From NCBI RefSeq assembly GCF_002752165.1, contig NZ_MOMB01000052.1, positions 62,001 through 126,000 of the forward strand: a stretch of 64,000 bases of DNA, in the 5' to 3' direction. The notes below the pieces were generated by a model that saw only the letters and a list, made by a program, of their open reading frames with translations, made no database searches and was not told where the DNA came from. The DNA is from Erwinia sp. OLFS4 (lineage in GTDB: Bacteria; Pseudomonadota; Gammaproteobacteria; Enterobacterales; Enterobacteriaceae). Shown here in pieces: positions 1 through 8,269 of the stretch (position 1 is the first letter of the stretch; each line of letters starts with the position of its first letter). A program made the position numbers and the translations under genes.

Positions 1-611
1 GGTCAATAGTATGCAGCAAGCAGAAGCGAGTCAGATAGTTGTATACTATTTATTATCATAATTACCTCTTCATTAAGTAAAAAAAATCAAAAATCATCCC
101 CTGAATGCGGTGTTAAGTCTGTCCGGTGAGGTTAAATTATCCCGCTCATCGCTTATCTGCCGGCCACAGGATAGGTGTTTTTATCACTCTGCTTCAGCAG
201 GCTGGCAATAGATTCGCGTTCTGTAGCAGGCTTAAGACAGGCCAGCCTGCGGTAACCTAATTATAAGCCGTGGACATGTTATCGCTACAATGGCCAGCCA
301 GCGGATATTAGCGTTTCGCATGTTAATGCCTATAATTTATTTGGCGATAACTGCATTGTTGTGGTTTTTTGTCCCATAATGCTTTCCCCGCGTACTTGCC
401 TTTTACAGATAAGGCAACATGCTACGTTGCTGCCGGAGATATCCCTGCAATTATTCGTCATTTTTTTGTTTGCAAGTCGTCAGCGTAACGTTAACAAAAC
501 AAAGCCCCTCACTGCCGGAATTGTGTTAATTAAATTAGCTTCGTTAAAGGGGCGGGATGGGGTTAAGTCTTATTATCTGTGCTGAACACCGGTAAGTTGC
601 GGTTACTGAGT

Positions 612-634
612 CAGGATACGATCCTGCCGTTTTT
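612..634 (+). terminator. Terminator-like hairpin in gene-free region
   Basis: A 6-bp stem (CAGGAT/ATCCTG) with a 3-base loop is followed after three bases by five T. It has the shape of a weak intrinsic terminator on the + strand. No gene ends just before it, so it could end an unannotated transcript starting within the first 600 bases, or it may be fortuitous. Confidence 0.3.
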
Positions 635-729
635 CTACTGATATTTACAGAAAGATAAGAGTAATCCTAATAATTATCGGGTTACGGTTCGGCTGGCACA
701 CACAGAAGTTATTAGATTTTGCCGTTGAA

Positions 730-778
730 TGGTGATGGCGAGCATAGCTGATACGTAAAACCACTGCTGCCATCACCA
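730..778. repeat. Perfect 10-bp inverted repeat (stem-loop)
   Basis: TGGTGATGGC at 730-739 and its exact reverse complement at 769-778 can form a strong stem with a 29-base loop. It lies about 40 bases beyond the stop codon of the minus-strand 19-codon ORF at 816-875. No T-run follows on either strand, so it is not a classical intrinsic terminator; it could be a 3' structure of that short transcript. Confidence 0.5.
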
Positions 779-815
779 CTGTTTATACCCCTGGTATGGG
801 TTTAAATTTTACTAC

Positions 816-875
816 TCAGAAAAAAAGTCCCACCAGACAAACCATACTGGTAGCGACAATACCAATCTCAACCAT
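816..875 (-). CDS. Putative 19-aa single-span membrane peptide
   Basis: An ATG at 875-873 is preceded by GGAG with a 7-base spacer (883-886), an ideal ribosome-binding site. The frame encodes 19 residues, MVEIGIVATSMVCLVGLFF, then TGA. Apart from Glu3 the peptide is hydrophobic and would span the membrane once, like known enterobacterial small membrane proteins of 15-30 residues. I do not recognise the family. A longer frame (812-1033) overlaps it in another phase but has no ribosome-binding site. Codon statistics cannot help at this length, so the call rests on the start site and hydrophobicity. Confidence 0.45.
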   Translation of the reverse strand: MVEIGIVATSMVCLVGLFF

Positions 876-900
876 TTTAGTTCTCCAGATGATACCTGAT

Positions 901-915
901 GCAGGTTAAACCTGC
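901..915. repeat. 15-bp palindrome GCAGGTTAAACCTGC
   Basis: Two 7-bp arms around a single central base form an almost perfect palindrome in the 231-bp gap between the minus-strand 19-codon ORF and the divergent MarR gene. It sits 26 bp upstream of the small ORF's start. MarR proteins bind palindromes of about this size, so it is a candidate operator for the neighbouring regulator; that role is inference. Confidence 0.35.
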
Positions 916-1106
916 TTATGACGCTGATAGTCAGAGGTTTCAGCGATTGGGCTACTTTACGTGTTTTACCGGCGGGTACTATGAGACTGCTCTGTATAAT
1001 GTTCTTTTCAGAAAATGCTGTTTGTATGATCATGATATAGAAAGTTTAGCTTCACTGTTTAGCCGCTGAGGAGGATACTGCCTGCAGGTTACGTGAGGAT
1101 ACACCG

Positions 1107-1547
1107 ATGAAAGATATCTTAGGCATGGCCGCTGAATTACGTCAGGCCGTCGGTAAGCTACGGCGCCGGCTCAGGGAAGAGGCCCCTGGTGGCGAGCTGA
1201 CCTGGTCGCAAATAGCGGTGTTAGGGCATATTGCGCGTAACGGCCCGATGACCGTCACCGATCTGGCGCATGCCGAAGGTATGCGTTCACAGTCAATGGG
1301 GGCGATTGTTGCTGCTTTGCAGCTGGCAGGCATGCTGCGTGGAGAGCCAGATCCACAGGATGGACGTAAAACACAGTATCATTGTACTCCGCGTTGTGAC
1401 GATTTTATTCGCGCTAACCGCGCGTTGCGTGACGACTGGCTGGCAACCACTATTGATCATGAATTGAGCGCCGAAGAGCAGCAGTTGTTACAGGGCGCCA
1501 TTGGGCTGTTGCAACGCATTGCCGGCAGTACCCGCCCGCGTCAGTGA
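1107..1547 (+). CDS. MarR-family transcriptional regulator
   Basis: A 146-residue protein with the winged-helix layout of the MarR family: an N-terminal dimerisation helix, a helix-turn-helix at about residues 45-75 (LTWSQIAVLGHIARNG, then TVTDLAHAEGMRSQSM) and a wing ending in DPQDGRKTQY, the family's D-x-R-x-K/R type wing. Such dimers usually repress a neighbouring operon until a small phenolic or other ligand binds. GAGGA lies about 8 bases before the ATG. The next gene, an AbrB-type membrane protein in the same direction 45 bp downstream, is the likely co-transcribed target. The specific ligand cannot be read from sequence. Confidence 0.85.
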   Translation: MKDILGMAAELRQAVGKLRRRLREEAPGGELTWSQIAVLGHIARNGPMTVTDLAHAEGMRSQSMGAIVAALQLAGMLRGEPDPQDGRKTQYHCTPRCDDFIRANRALRDDWLATTIDHELSAEEQQLLQGAIGLLQRIAGSTRPRQ

Positions 1548-1592
1548 AGCGATCTCATCCGTTAAATACTTTATCTGCTGCTGGAGTTGTTA

Positions 1593-2663
1593 ATGGCTGA
1601 TTATACCACGGTGACCACGCGGATAATGCGCTGGCTGGGCCTGATATTGCTTTCTGCTTTACTGATTACCCTGCTTGAACTGATTCATTTACCGGCGGCA
1701 CTTTTGTTGGGACCGATGGTTGCAGCCATTGTGTTTGCTATCAGCAACCGGCGACTCAGCGTGCCGTCTTTACTGTTTCAGCTGTCACAAGCCGTGGTCG
1801 GGGCGATGATTGCCCGGGTGATTCCTGCCTCGATATTGAGTGAGATTGGCCGTCAGTGGCCGATCTTCTTCAGCTGTGTATTTTCGGTGTTAATCATCAG
1901 CGCAATGTTTGGCTGGTTACTGGCCCGTTTTCAGGTGCTGCCGGGGTCAACGGCGGTATGGGGTTCTTCGCCCGGCGCGGCAACGGCAATGGTACTGATG
2001 GCCGGCAGCTTTGGCGCCGATGTGCGACTGGTAGCATTTATGCAGTATTTGCGGGTCATGATCGTTGCCCTGGTTGCCACGCTGGTGGCGCGTTTCTGGC
2101 ATCATAGCGAAAGTGCACCGCTGGTTTCAGGTTTTCAGCTGGTTACCCCCATCCACCGCGAGGCATTTGTCCTCACCTTGTTACTGATTGCGATAATGAC
2201 CTGGTGCGGGCGGCGCTGGAAAATTCCTGCCGGTCCTATGCTGCTCACGCTGCTGGTGGGGAGCGTATTGCAGGATAATCATCTGTTGCAAATTGAACTG
2301 CCGCCCTGGTTACTGATGCTGGCTTATGCCGTGGTGGGTTGGAGTATTGGCCTGCGTTTTAGCCGTGATATTTTAAAATATGCAGCGAAAGCATTGCCGC
2401 GAATTTTATTATCAATTCTTTGCCTGGTAGTGCTCTGCGGGGGATTTGCCGCACTGTTGGTCTATTTTGCTGGTATTGATCCGCTGACCGCATACCTGGC
2501 AACCAGTCCCGGAGGGGCGGATTCGGTTGCTATCATCGCGGCGTCCAGCCAGGTAGATATGCCCTTTGTGATGGCGATGCAAACCGGTCGTTTTATTGTG
2601 GTTCTGATTTGTGGCCCGGCGCTGGCCCGGCTGATTGCCCGGCTGGTAGAGCGAAAATCCTGA
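1593..2663 (+). CDS. abrB: AbrB-family integral membrane protein (putative transporter)
   Basis: About 356 residues and strongly hydrophobic, with roughly ten predicted membrane spans and two homologous halves, each with a conserved glycine-rich segment (SSPGAATAMVLM near residue 128 and TSPGGADSVAIIA near residue 307). This duplication is typical of the AbrB/ammonia-monooxygenase-like family (E. coli AbrB), whose substrate is not established. The ATG at 1593 has GGAG 6 bases upstream; the TTG two codons earlier has no such site, so I prefer 1593. It follows the MarR gene closely and ends at a bidirectional terminator shared with gcd. Confidence 0.85.
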   Translation: MADYTTVTTRIMRWLGLILLSALLITLLELIHLPAALLLGPMVAAIVFAISNRRLSVPSLLFQLSQAVVGAMIARVIPASILSEIGRQWPIFFSCVFSVLIISAMFGWLLARFQVLPGSTAVWGSSPGAATAMVLMAGSFGADVRLVAFMQYLRVMIVALVATLVARFWHHSESAPLVSGFQLVTPIHREAFVLTLLLIAIMTWCGRRWKIPAGPMLLTLLVGSVLQDNHLLQIELPPWLLMLAYAVVGWSIGLRFSRDILKYAAKALPRILLSILCLVVLCGGFAALLVYFAGIDPLTAYLATSPGGADSVAIIAASSQVDMPFVMAMQTGRFIVVLICGPALARLIARLVERKS

Positions 2664-2675
2664 GGCATCTGAGGT

Positions 2676-2710
2676 AAAAAAGCCGCGATCTGCTGATCGC
2701 GGCCGGTTTT
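2676..2710. terminator. Bidirectional intrinsic terminator (abrB / gcd)
   Basis: A perfect 9-bp stem (2682-2690 with 2695-2703) and a TGCT loop is flanked by six A on the left and four T on the right, so it can stop transcription from both converging genes. Confidence 0.85.
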
Positions 2711-2763
2711 ATTGCACAACCCGCTCATCCGTTAGCGCCGAACATCCGGCGCACTGTTGGCAT

Positions 2764-5154
2764 TTATTGCTTGCTGTCTGGCAGGGCATAGGCAATGACA
2801 TAATCACCCAGTTTGGTTCCGAAGGAACCGTGTCCGCCTGCCGCAATCACAACATACTGTTTGCCGTTCACTTCATAGGTCATCGGCGTGGCCTGTCCGC
2901 CAGCTGGCAGCCGCGCTTGCCACAGCTGCTTACCGTTGCTCACGTTAAAGGCGCGCAGATAATTATCTGCCGTGGCTGCGATGAAGAAGACGTTACCGGC
3001 AGTGGATACCGGCCCGCCCAGCATCGGCATGCCCATTTTGAATGGCAGTGGCAACGGGGAACTGTCGCGTACGGTGCCGATACGTTTTTTCCAGACAATC
3101 AGGTGGGTTTTTAGATCAACGCCAGAAATATAACCCCAGGCAGGTTGCTTACACGGCAGACCGAAAGGTGACAGGAACGGGTTCAGAGTTACACCATAAG
3201 GCACTCCATACTGGGGCTGAATGCCAGTTTCCGAACCGCTACCACCTTTGCTGTTCTCATCAGGCTCAATCGGGTTACCGGGGCCGCGAGGTATCAACCG
3301 CGAGACGAACGGCAGGGCAATCGGGTTAGCAATCGCCAGCTGGCGATCGGTGTTCACCGAAATGCCGCCCCATTCAAACATGCCCAGATTGCCCGGGAAA
3401 ACCAGGGTCCCTTGCTCAGAAGGCGGGGTGAAAATACCTTCATAGCGCAGACGATGGAACATTACCCGGCATACCAGCTGGTCGTACAGGGTTGCGCCCC
3501 ACATATCTTTACCGCTGAGATTGTTCTTCGGGCGGAAACTCAGATCGGAGAAAGGTTGGCTGGCGGAAACATAATCGCCTTTCGCCGCGCCCTGAGGTAC
3601 GGCTTTTTCTGGGGCCCCAACAACCAGCTTGCCGCTGCGTCTGTCGAGCACAAAGATATTCCCGGTTTTCGCCGGAGCGTAGATGACCGGAATGGTCTGA
3701 CCGTCTTTCTCAATATCTGCCAGGGTCGGCTGGGCAGGAACATCCATATCCCACAGGTCGTGATGAACGGTCTGGTAGAACCAGGCCAGCTTACCGGTGG
3801 TGGCATTCAGTGCCAGGATGCCGCTGGCAAAGCGTTCCATTTCCGGCGAGCGGTATCCCCCCCAGATATCAGGCGTTGCCACGCCCATTGGCAGGTAAAC
3901 CAGATCCAGTTTTTCATCATAGGCTGCCGGTGCCCAGGCATTGGGTGAGTTAGGGACGTAATGTTGTTCGCCTTCGGGAATAACGTTAGGGTCTTTAGCG
4001 CCAGGGTCGAAGGCCCACAGCAGCTTGCCGCTATTAACGTCAAAGCCACGGATAACGCCGGAAGGCTCTTTTGTTGAATAGTTATCAGTCACCGCGCCGG
4101 CAACCACAATAACCTTATCAGTCACAACCGGCGGAGAGGTGGGTTCGTAAGCGCCCGGTGTGGCATAAGGCATATTTGACTGCAGATCCAGTTCGCCGTT
4201 ATTGGCGAAATTCGGACAGCGTGCGCCGGTTTCTGCATCCAGTGCGTAGAGTCTGCCATCGTTAACCGGTAATAAAATGCGTCGTGCACAGAGGGCTGGG
4301 GCACGATCAGCGGCCGCATTCAGCGCCGCCTTATCTTCATGATAAGAGACGCCGCGACAGGTGACATGCTGGAACGTAGGATTGGTTTTCAGACCCGGGT
4401 CAAATACCCATTTCTGCTTACCGGTTGCTGCATCCAGCGCAAACAGTTTTTGATGCGGTGAGCAGAGATAAAGGGCATCAGCAATCTTAATCGGCGTGAC
4501 TTCATCTGTGATCTCACCCGGATCGCTGGCAGTTTTCAGGTCACCGGTGCGAAACGTCCAGGCCACCTGTAAGTCTTTAACATTTTTGTCATCGATCTGG
4601 CTAAGCGGCGAATAGCGGGTTCCGGCCTGGGTACGCCCATATGCCGGCCAGTCGCCAGGGGGCACGCTGCTGTCACTGGCCGGCGCTGACGCGTTATCTG
4701 CGGTTGCCAGGGTTCCATTAATTTCCTGCGGATCGTGGAATACTGCCCAGCCTAACGCCAGTACGGTGATCAACAGCACCGCACTCAGCGCGCCGCGTGC
4801 GGCGGCATTCGGTACCACCATTGCTTTTGCGATAAAAGGTAATATCAGCCATACACCAAGGAAGAACAGTACGTCGAGGCGTGGCGTCAGGGCCCAGAAG
4901 TCAAAACCTACCTCCCAGACAGACCAGACTAAAGTGGCGAGCAGAAAAACAGCATAAAGTAGCAGTGAAATGGCATTACGCCGGTACAGTAGCCAGGCGG
5001 TAAGCAATAACACGATCCCGGCCAGCAGATAGTATAGCGAGCCGCCGATACTTATCAGCCAGATGCCGCCGCCGGACAGGTAGATGCCACTCAAAGCGGT
5101 AAATAAAGCAGTGAGTATCACCAGTAAACGTGATATTGGTGCTTTCGATTGCAT
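2764..5154 (-). CDS. gcd: Membrane-bound PQQ-dependent glucose dehydrogenase
   Basis: A 796-residue quinoprotein that oxidises glucose to gluconolactone in the periplasm and passes electrons to ubiquinone. The first ~140 residues contain five hydrophobic spans, the usual membrane anchor. The rest is the eight-bladed PQQ propeller: DWPAYGRTQAGTRYSPL at the domain start, W-motif repeats such as GKQKWVFDPGLK, and the PVIYAPAKTGNIFVLDRRSGK segment containing the catalytic-region lysine and aspartates. Length matches E. coli Gcd (796). The enzyme needs PQQ, and no pqq genes are in the window, so the cofactor must be made elsewhere or taken up. A CRP-like site lies about 285 bp upstream. Confidence 0.97.
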   Translation of the reverse strand: MQSKAPISRLLVILTALFTALSGIYLSGGGIWLISIGGSLYYLLAGIVLLLTAWLLYRRNAISLLLYAVFLLATLVWSVWEVGFDFWALTPRLDVLFFLGVWLILPFIAKAMVVPNAAARGALSAVLLITVLALGWAVFHDPQEINGTLATADNASAPASDSSVPPGDWPAYGRTQAGTRYSPLSQIDDKNVKDLQVAWTFRTGDLKTASDPGEITDEVTPIKIADALYLCSPHQKLFALDAATGKQKWVFDPGLKTNPTFQHVTCRGVSYHEDKAALNAAADRAPALCARRILLPVNDGRLYALDAETGARCPNFANNGELDLQSNMPYATPGAYEPTSPPVVTDKVIVVAGAVTDNYSTKEPSGVIRGFDVNSGKLLWAFDPGAKDPNVIPEGEQHYVPNSPNAWAPAAYDEKLDLVYLPMGVATPDIWGGYRSPEMERFASGILALNATTGKLAWFYQTVHHDLWDMDVPAQPTLADIEKDGQTIPVIYAPAKTGNIFVLDRRSGKLVVGAPEKAVPQGAAKGDYVSASQPFSDLSFRPKNNLSGKDMWGATLYDQLVCRVMFHRLRYEGIFTPPSEQGTLVFPGNLGMFEWGGISVNTDRQLAIANPIALPFVSRLIPRGPGNPIEPDENSKGGSGSETGIQPQYGVPYGVTLNPFLSPFGLPCKQPAWGYISGVDLKTHLIVWKKRIGTVRDSSPLPLPFKMGMPMLGGPVSTAGNVFFIAATADNYLRAFNVSNGKQLWQARLPAGGQATPMTYEVNGKQYVVIAAGGHGSFGTKLGDYVIAYALPDSKQ

Positions 5155-5683
5155 AGTAATGACCTTTACGTTTTCCTTTAAACGCTGATATTTATAGAAA
5201 ATTCAGCATGTGGTGCTTATTTATGATGCTTTTGTTTTGACCGTGCAGACGTGAGCAACAGACTGCAGTAGGTGTAACGGCCCCTTTCAGGTTCGAAAAC
5301 AGCCTGATTGCGCTTTAAGAATAGAAGCTGATGAATAACTCTCCACTTCAGGGATGACTTTTCTCAGTAGCAGACAGATCTGCCTTGAATGGGTTGTGAA
5401 TCACTATTTTCGCGGCGTAAATTACCATTGTAAAAGTGTTAACGGAATCACATTTTTTTAATAAATGTCAGATGTTGTTGTACTTTAAAGAAAAATTTTG
5501 AGGAATGGTTAAGATATGGCGCGGGCGCCGGTGAGAGGAAAGATTGTGCGCTGACTGACGCTATCATGGACATTCGGATGCGACTATGGCAGTTTCTGAA
5601 CGATAGCGGGGATAAATCCGCAGGGCAAAGACGGTGTGAACGCCCCCGGGGCGTGCGGGCAAAGTGACAATTGGGGAAAAGTG
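5155..5683. other. Divergent gcd / msrA control region, no gene
   Basis: This 529-bp gap separates divergently read gcd and msrA. It is AT-rich from about 5400 to 5515 and contains one good CRP-like site (5437-5452). I see no open frame with a ribosome-binding site and no RNA gene. Confidence 0.5.
5437..5452. promoter_or_regulatory. Candidate CRP-binding site upstream of gcd
   Basis: TGTTA-N6-TCACA matches nine of ten bases of the TGTGA-N6-TCACA consensus with correct spacing and A/T flanks (AAG before, TTT after). It lies in the gcd/msrA divergent region. Catabolite control of gcd is plausible because CRP is present in the window; binding itself is inferred. Confidence 0.45.
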
Positions 5684-6220
5684 ATGTCGACGGAATATGC
5701 AGTACTGGCAGGCGGCTGTTTCTGGTGTACCGAAGCCGTATTTAAGCAAATTAATGGCGTGCTGAGTGTGGAAAGCGGTTATACCGGTGGGCAGACGGTG
5801 AATCCCACATACGCAGAGGTGTGTTCCGGTGAAACCGGGCATGCGGAAGCTATTCGTATCGGTTTTGATGCCAGTCAGATTGCCTACGCCGATTTGCTGG
5901 CTATTTTTTTCGCCACGCATGACCCTACCCAGCTAAACCGGCAGGGTAATGACATTGGTACCCAGTACCGTTCGGCCATTTTTCCCCAGAATGCGGGCCA
6001 GCAGCAGGCCGCACAGGAAGCGATACAGCGGGCACAGGCGGATTATCCGGATGCAATAGTGACGGCCATCGAACCAGCAGCAACCTGGTATCCGGCGGAA
6101 GGGTATCACCAGGACTACTGGGATGGTGAAGGCCAGCAGAACCGCTATTGTCTGGCGGTGATCCCCCCTAAACTGCAAAAGTTGAAAAAGCAGTTTGCCA
6201 GCCGGCTGACTAAAGCCTGA
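5684..6220 (+). CDS. msrA: Peptide-methionine (S)-S-oxide reductase MsrA
   Basis: A 178-residue repair enzyme that reduces the S epimer of methionine sulfoxide in oxidised proteins. The catalytic motif GGCFWC starts at residue 10 (nucleophile Cys12) and a resolving Cys lies near the C terminus (QNRYC). ATG 5684 follows GGGGAAAA and gives a start directly before the conserved domain. Sixteen further upstream codons are open but have no role in the fold. It is shorter than E. coli MsrA (about 212) because it lacks that protein's N-terminal extension. Its 3' end overlaps convergent yhgN by 11 bp. Confidence 0.93.
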   Translation: MSTEYAVLAGGCFWCTEAVFKQINGVLSVESGYTGGQTVNPTYAEVCSGETGHAEAIRIGFDASQIAYADLLAIFFATHDPTQLNRQGNDIGTQYRSAIFPQNAGQQQAAQEAIQRAQADYPDAIVTAIEPAATWYPAEGYHQDYWDGEGQQNRYCLAVIPPKLQKLKKQFASRLTKA

Positions 6221-6803
6221 GATAGCTGCGGATGCCATCCAGAAACATCTGGGTGGCCAGCATAATCAGCAGAAGTCCCATCAGGCGTTCCAGCGCGTTG
6301 ACGCCTTTCTCGCCAAGAAGCCGTAGAAAAACACCCGACAGCAGCAGAATCAGCACGGTGATCCCCCAGGCGATTAACAGGGCGCCGACCAGATGCCCCA
6401 TCTGTAACGGATATTGATGCGACAGCAGCATCAGTGTTGCCAGCAGCGATGGCCCGGCAACCAGCGGAATAGCCAGCGGAACAAGAAAAGGTTCTTCACC
6501 GGCAGAAAGTCCGCTGCTGTTGTTATCATGGGCGGGAAAAATCATCCGGATTGCAATTAAGAAAAGGATAATGCCACCGGAGATAGAAACGGTTTCCGTG
6601 CGTAAGTTAAGGAACGTGAGTATTTTTTCACCGGCGAATAAAAACAGTAGCATGATGACCAGGGCAATGAGCAGTTCCCTGATTAACACCGCCCGCCGCC
6701 GTTTCGGTTCCAGATGCTTCAGTACCGACATAAAAATCGGTAAGTTGCCCAGTGGGTCCATAATTAGCAACAATAATACCGTTGCGGAGATCATTTCATT
6801 CAT
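6210..6803 (-). CDS. yhgN: YhgN, MarC/NAAT-family inner-membrane protein
   Basis: A 197-residue protein with six predicted membrane spans and the family signature LLIMDPLGNLPIFMSVLKH at the start. MarC-family proteins were once annotated as multiple-antibiotic-resistance or amino-acid transporters, but no substrate is established for YhgN. Length and sequence match E. coli YhgN closely. As in E. coli it lies next to asd, divergently read. Its last codons overlap the end of convergent msrA. Confidence 0.92.
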   Translation of the reverse strand: MNEMISATVLLLLIMDPLGNLPIFMSVLKHLEPKRRRAVLIRELLIALVIMLLFLFAGEKILTFLNLRTETVSISGGIILFLIAIRMIFPAHDNNSSGLSAGEEPFLVPLAIPLVAGPSLLATLMLLSHQYPLQMGHLVGALLIAWGITVLILLLSGVFLRLLGEKGVNALERLMGLLLIMLATQMFLDGIRSYLRL

Positions 6804-6978
6804 CTTTGCCGTTCTCTTAATTTGCGTCTGTCCCGGACGTTATAAGCTGTATTGCTAAAAAATCAGAGCAAATCGAATTAATTCACTTGCCTGATGAGCT
6901 GCATTTTGTAGAGTTGTTTGTCAGAGGTAAACCAAATTATACGATGCCAGCAGCGGTATCACAGCGGCAGGGGTAAAA

Positions 6979-8088
6979 ATGAAAACAGTGGGTCTGATTG
7001 GCTGGCGTGGCATGGTAGGTTCCGTGCTGATGCAGCGTATGCATGAAGAGCGTGATTTTGACGTCATTCATCCGGTTTTTTTCTCGACATCTCAGCATGG
7101 TATTGCGGCGCCTGACGTTAATGGCCGCCCCGGTGGTATTTTGCAGGATGCTTACGATCTCGATGCGCTCAAGGCGCTGGATATTATTGTTACCTGTCAG
7201 GGGGGTGACTACACCAGCGAAGTGTATCCGAAATTACGCAACGCAGGCTGGCAGGGTTACTGGATTGATGCCGCCTCCACGCTGCGAATGAACGATGACG
7301 CTATTATCATTCTTGATCCGGTAAATCAGCAGGTTATCAGCCAGGGGCTGGATAAAGGCATTAAAACTTTTGTGGGTGGTAACTGTACGGTTAGCCTGAT
7401 GCTGATGTCGCTCGGCGGATTGTTTGCTCACGATGCAATTGAGTGGGCCTCTGTTGCAACCTACCAGGCAGCTTCCGGTGGCGGCGCGCGTCATATGCGT
7501 GAATTGCTGATTCAGATGGGCCTGTTGCACAATGGCGTTGCCAGCGCGCTGCAAAACCCGGCATCGGCTATTCTCGATATCGAGCGTCACGTGACGGAAA
7601 TGTCACGCAGCGGCGTTTTGCCGACGGACAATTTCGCGGTGCCGTTGGCCGGCAGTCTGATCCCATGGATTGATAAGCAGCTGGAAAATGGTCAGAGCCG
7701 CGAAGAGTGGAAAGGTCAGGCGGAAACTAACAAGATCCTGGCGACGCGTCATACTATCCCCGTGGATGGTCTGTGCGTGCGTGTTGGCGCGCTGCGTTGC
7801 CATAGCCAGGCTTTCACCCTCAAGCTGAAAAAAGATATTCCGCTGGCTGAAATTGAACAGATGCTGGCGCAGCATAATGACTGGGTAAAAGTGGTGCCAA
7901 ACGATCGTGATATCACCCTGCGTGAACTGACGCCGGCAGCAGTAACCGGTACGCTGGCAACACCTGTCGGTCGTCTGCGTAAGCTGAATATGGGACCACA
8001 ATACCTGTCTGCTTTCACCGTCGGCGATCAGCTGCTATGGGGAGCGGCAGAGCCGTTGCGTCGTATGTTGCGTCTGCTGGTCGCCTGA
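6979..8088 (+). CDS. asd: Aspartate-semialdehyde dehydrogenase
   Basis: A 369-residue NADP-dependent enzyme making aspartate semialdehyde, the branch-point intermediate for lysine, diaminopimelate, threonine and methionine. The nucleotide-binding motif [13 protein letters not shown] is at residues 5-17, and the catalytic cysteine is Cys136 in [10 protein letters not shown]. Length matches the gamma-proteobacterial enzyme (367 in E. coli). In E. coli asd is followed by glgBXCAP; here the next gene is glpD after only 181 bp. The gene should be essential because it supplies diaminopimelate for peptidoglycan. Confidence 0.97.
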   Translation: MKTVGLIGWRGMVGSVLMQRMHEERDFDVIHPVFFSTSQHGIAAPDVNGRPGGILQDAYDLDALKALDIIVTCQGGDYTSEVYPKLRNAGWQGYWIDAASTLRMNDDAIIILDPVNQQVISQGLDKGIKTFVGGNCTVSLMLMSLGGLFAHDAIEWASVATYQAASGGGARHMRELLIQMGLLHNGVASALQNPASAILDIERHVTEMSRSGVLPTDNFAVPLAGSLIPWIDKQLENGQSREEWKGQAETNKILATRHTIPVDGLCVRVGALRCHSQAFTLKLKKDIPLAEIEQMLAQHNDWVKVVPNDRDITLRELTPAAVTGTLATPVGRLRKLNMGPQYLSAFTVGDQLLWGAAEPLRRMLRLLVA

Positions 8089-8212
8089 ATCTGTTCTTTT
8101 ATCCTGAGCCTGCCATGATACCGGACGGCGAAAGTGGCGTCAGAGTAGCCTCAGTCGGGCGTACAGCCTGACTCCGGTTGACGGAAGCCCAACCGATAGC
8201 GCGTCAGCAAGC

Positions 8213-8248
8213 AAAAAGCGCCGGCCATTGCCTGCGCTTTTGTTTTCT
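8213..8248. terminator. Terminator hairpin between asd and glpD
   Basis: AAAAGCGC (8214-8221) pairs with GCGCTTTT (8234-8241), followed by GTTTTCTTTT on the + strand; on the minus strand the stem ends in a U-run from the AAAAA side. It likely ends both converging transcripts. Confidence 0.7.
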
Positions 8249-8269
8249 TTTGCCAGCCATTCAGGGCGG

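Larger units (their letters stand above)
1..815. other. Long gene-free stretch with inverted repeats
   Basis: I see no convincing gene here. The longest frame (361-585, GTG start) has no ribosome-binding site and an unremarkable composition. The stretch carries several perfect inverted repeats: 8 bp at 5-12/43-50, 10 bp at 197-206/241-250, 6 bp at 612-617/621-626 followed by TTTTT (terminator-like on the + strand), and 10 bp at 730-739/769-778. A 13-mer at 240-252 recurs with one mismatch at 292-304. It may hold a small RNA or the control region of a gene left of the window, but nothing in the sequence proves that. Confidence 0.5.

Noticed and set aside
361..585. 74-codon + strand frame in the gene-free left end
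   Set aside because: GTG start without ribosome-binding site, no motif, no signal peptide, and composition like the surrounding noncoding DNA.
812..1033. 73-codon minus-strand frame overlapping the 19-codon ORF
   Set aside because: No ribosome-binding site at its start, and it is in a different phase from the well-started 19-codon frame. The residues are not coherent as a protein.
6804..6978. Lysine-type riboswitch before asd
   Set aside because: The leader is only 175 bp, shared with divergent yhgN, and I see no lysine-aptamer helices or terminator.
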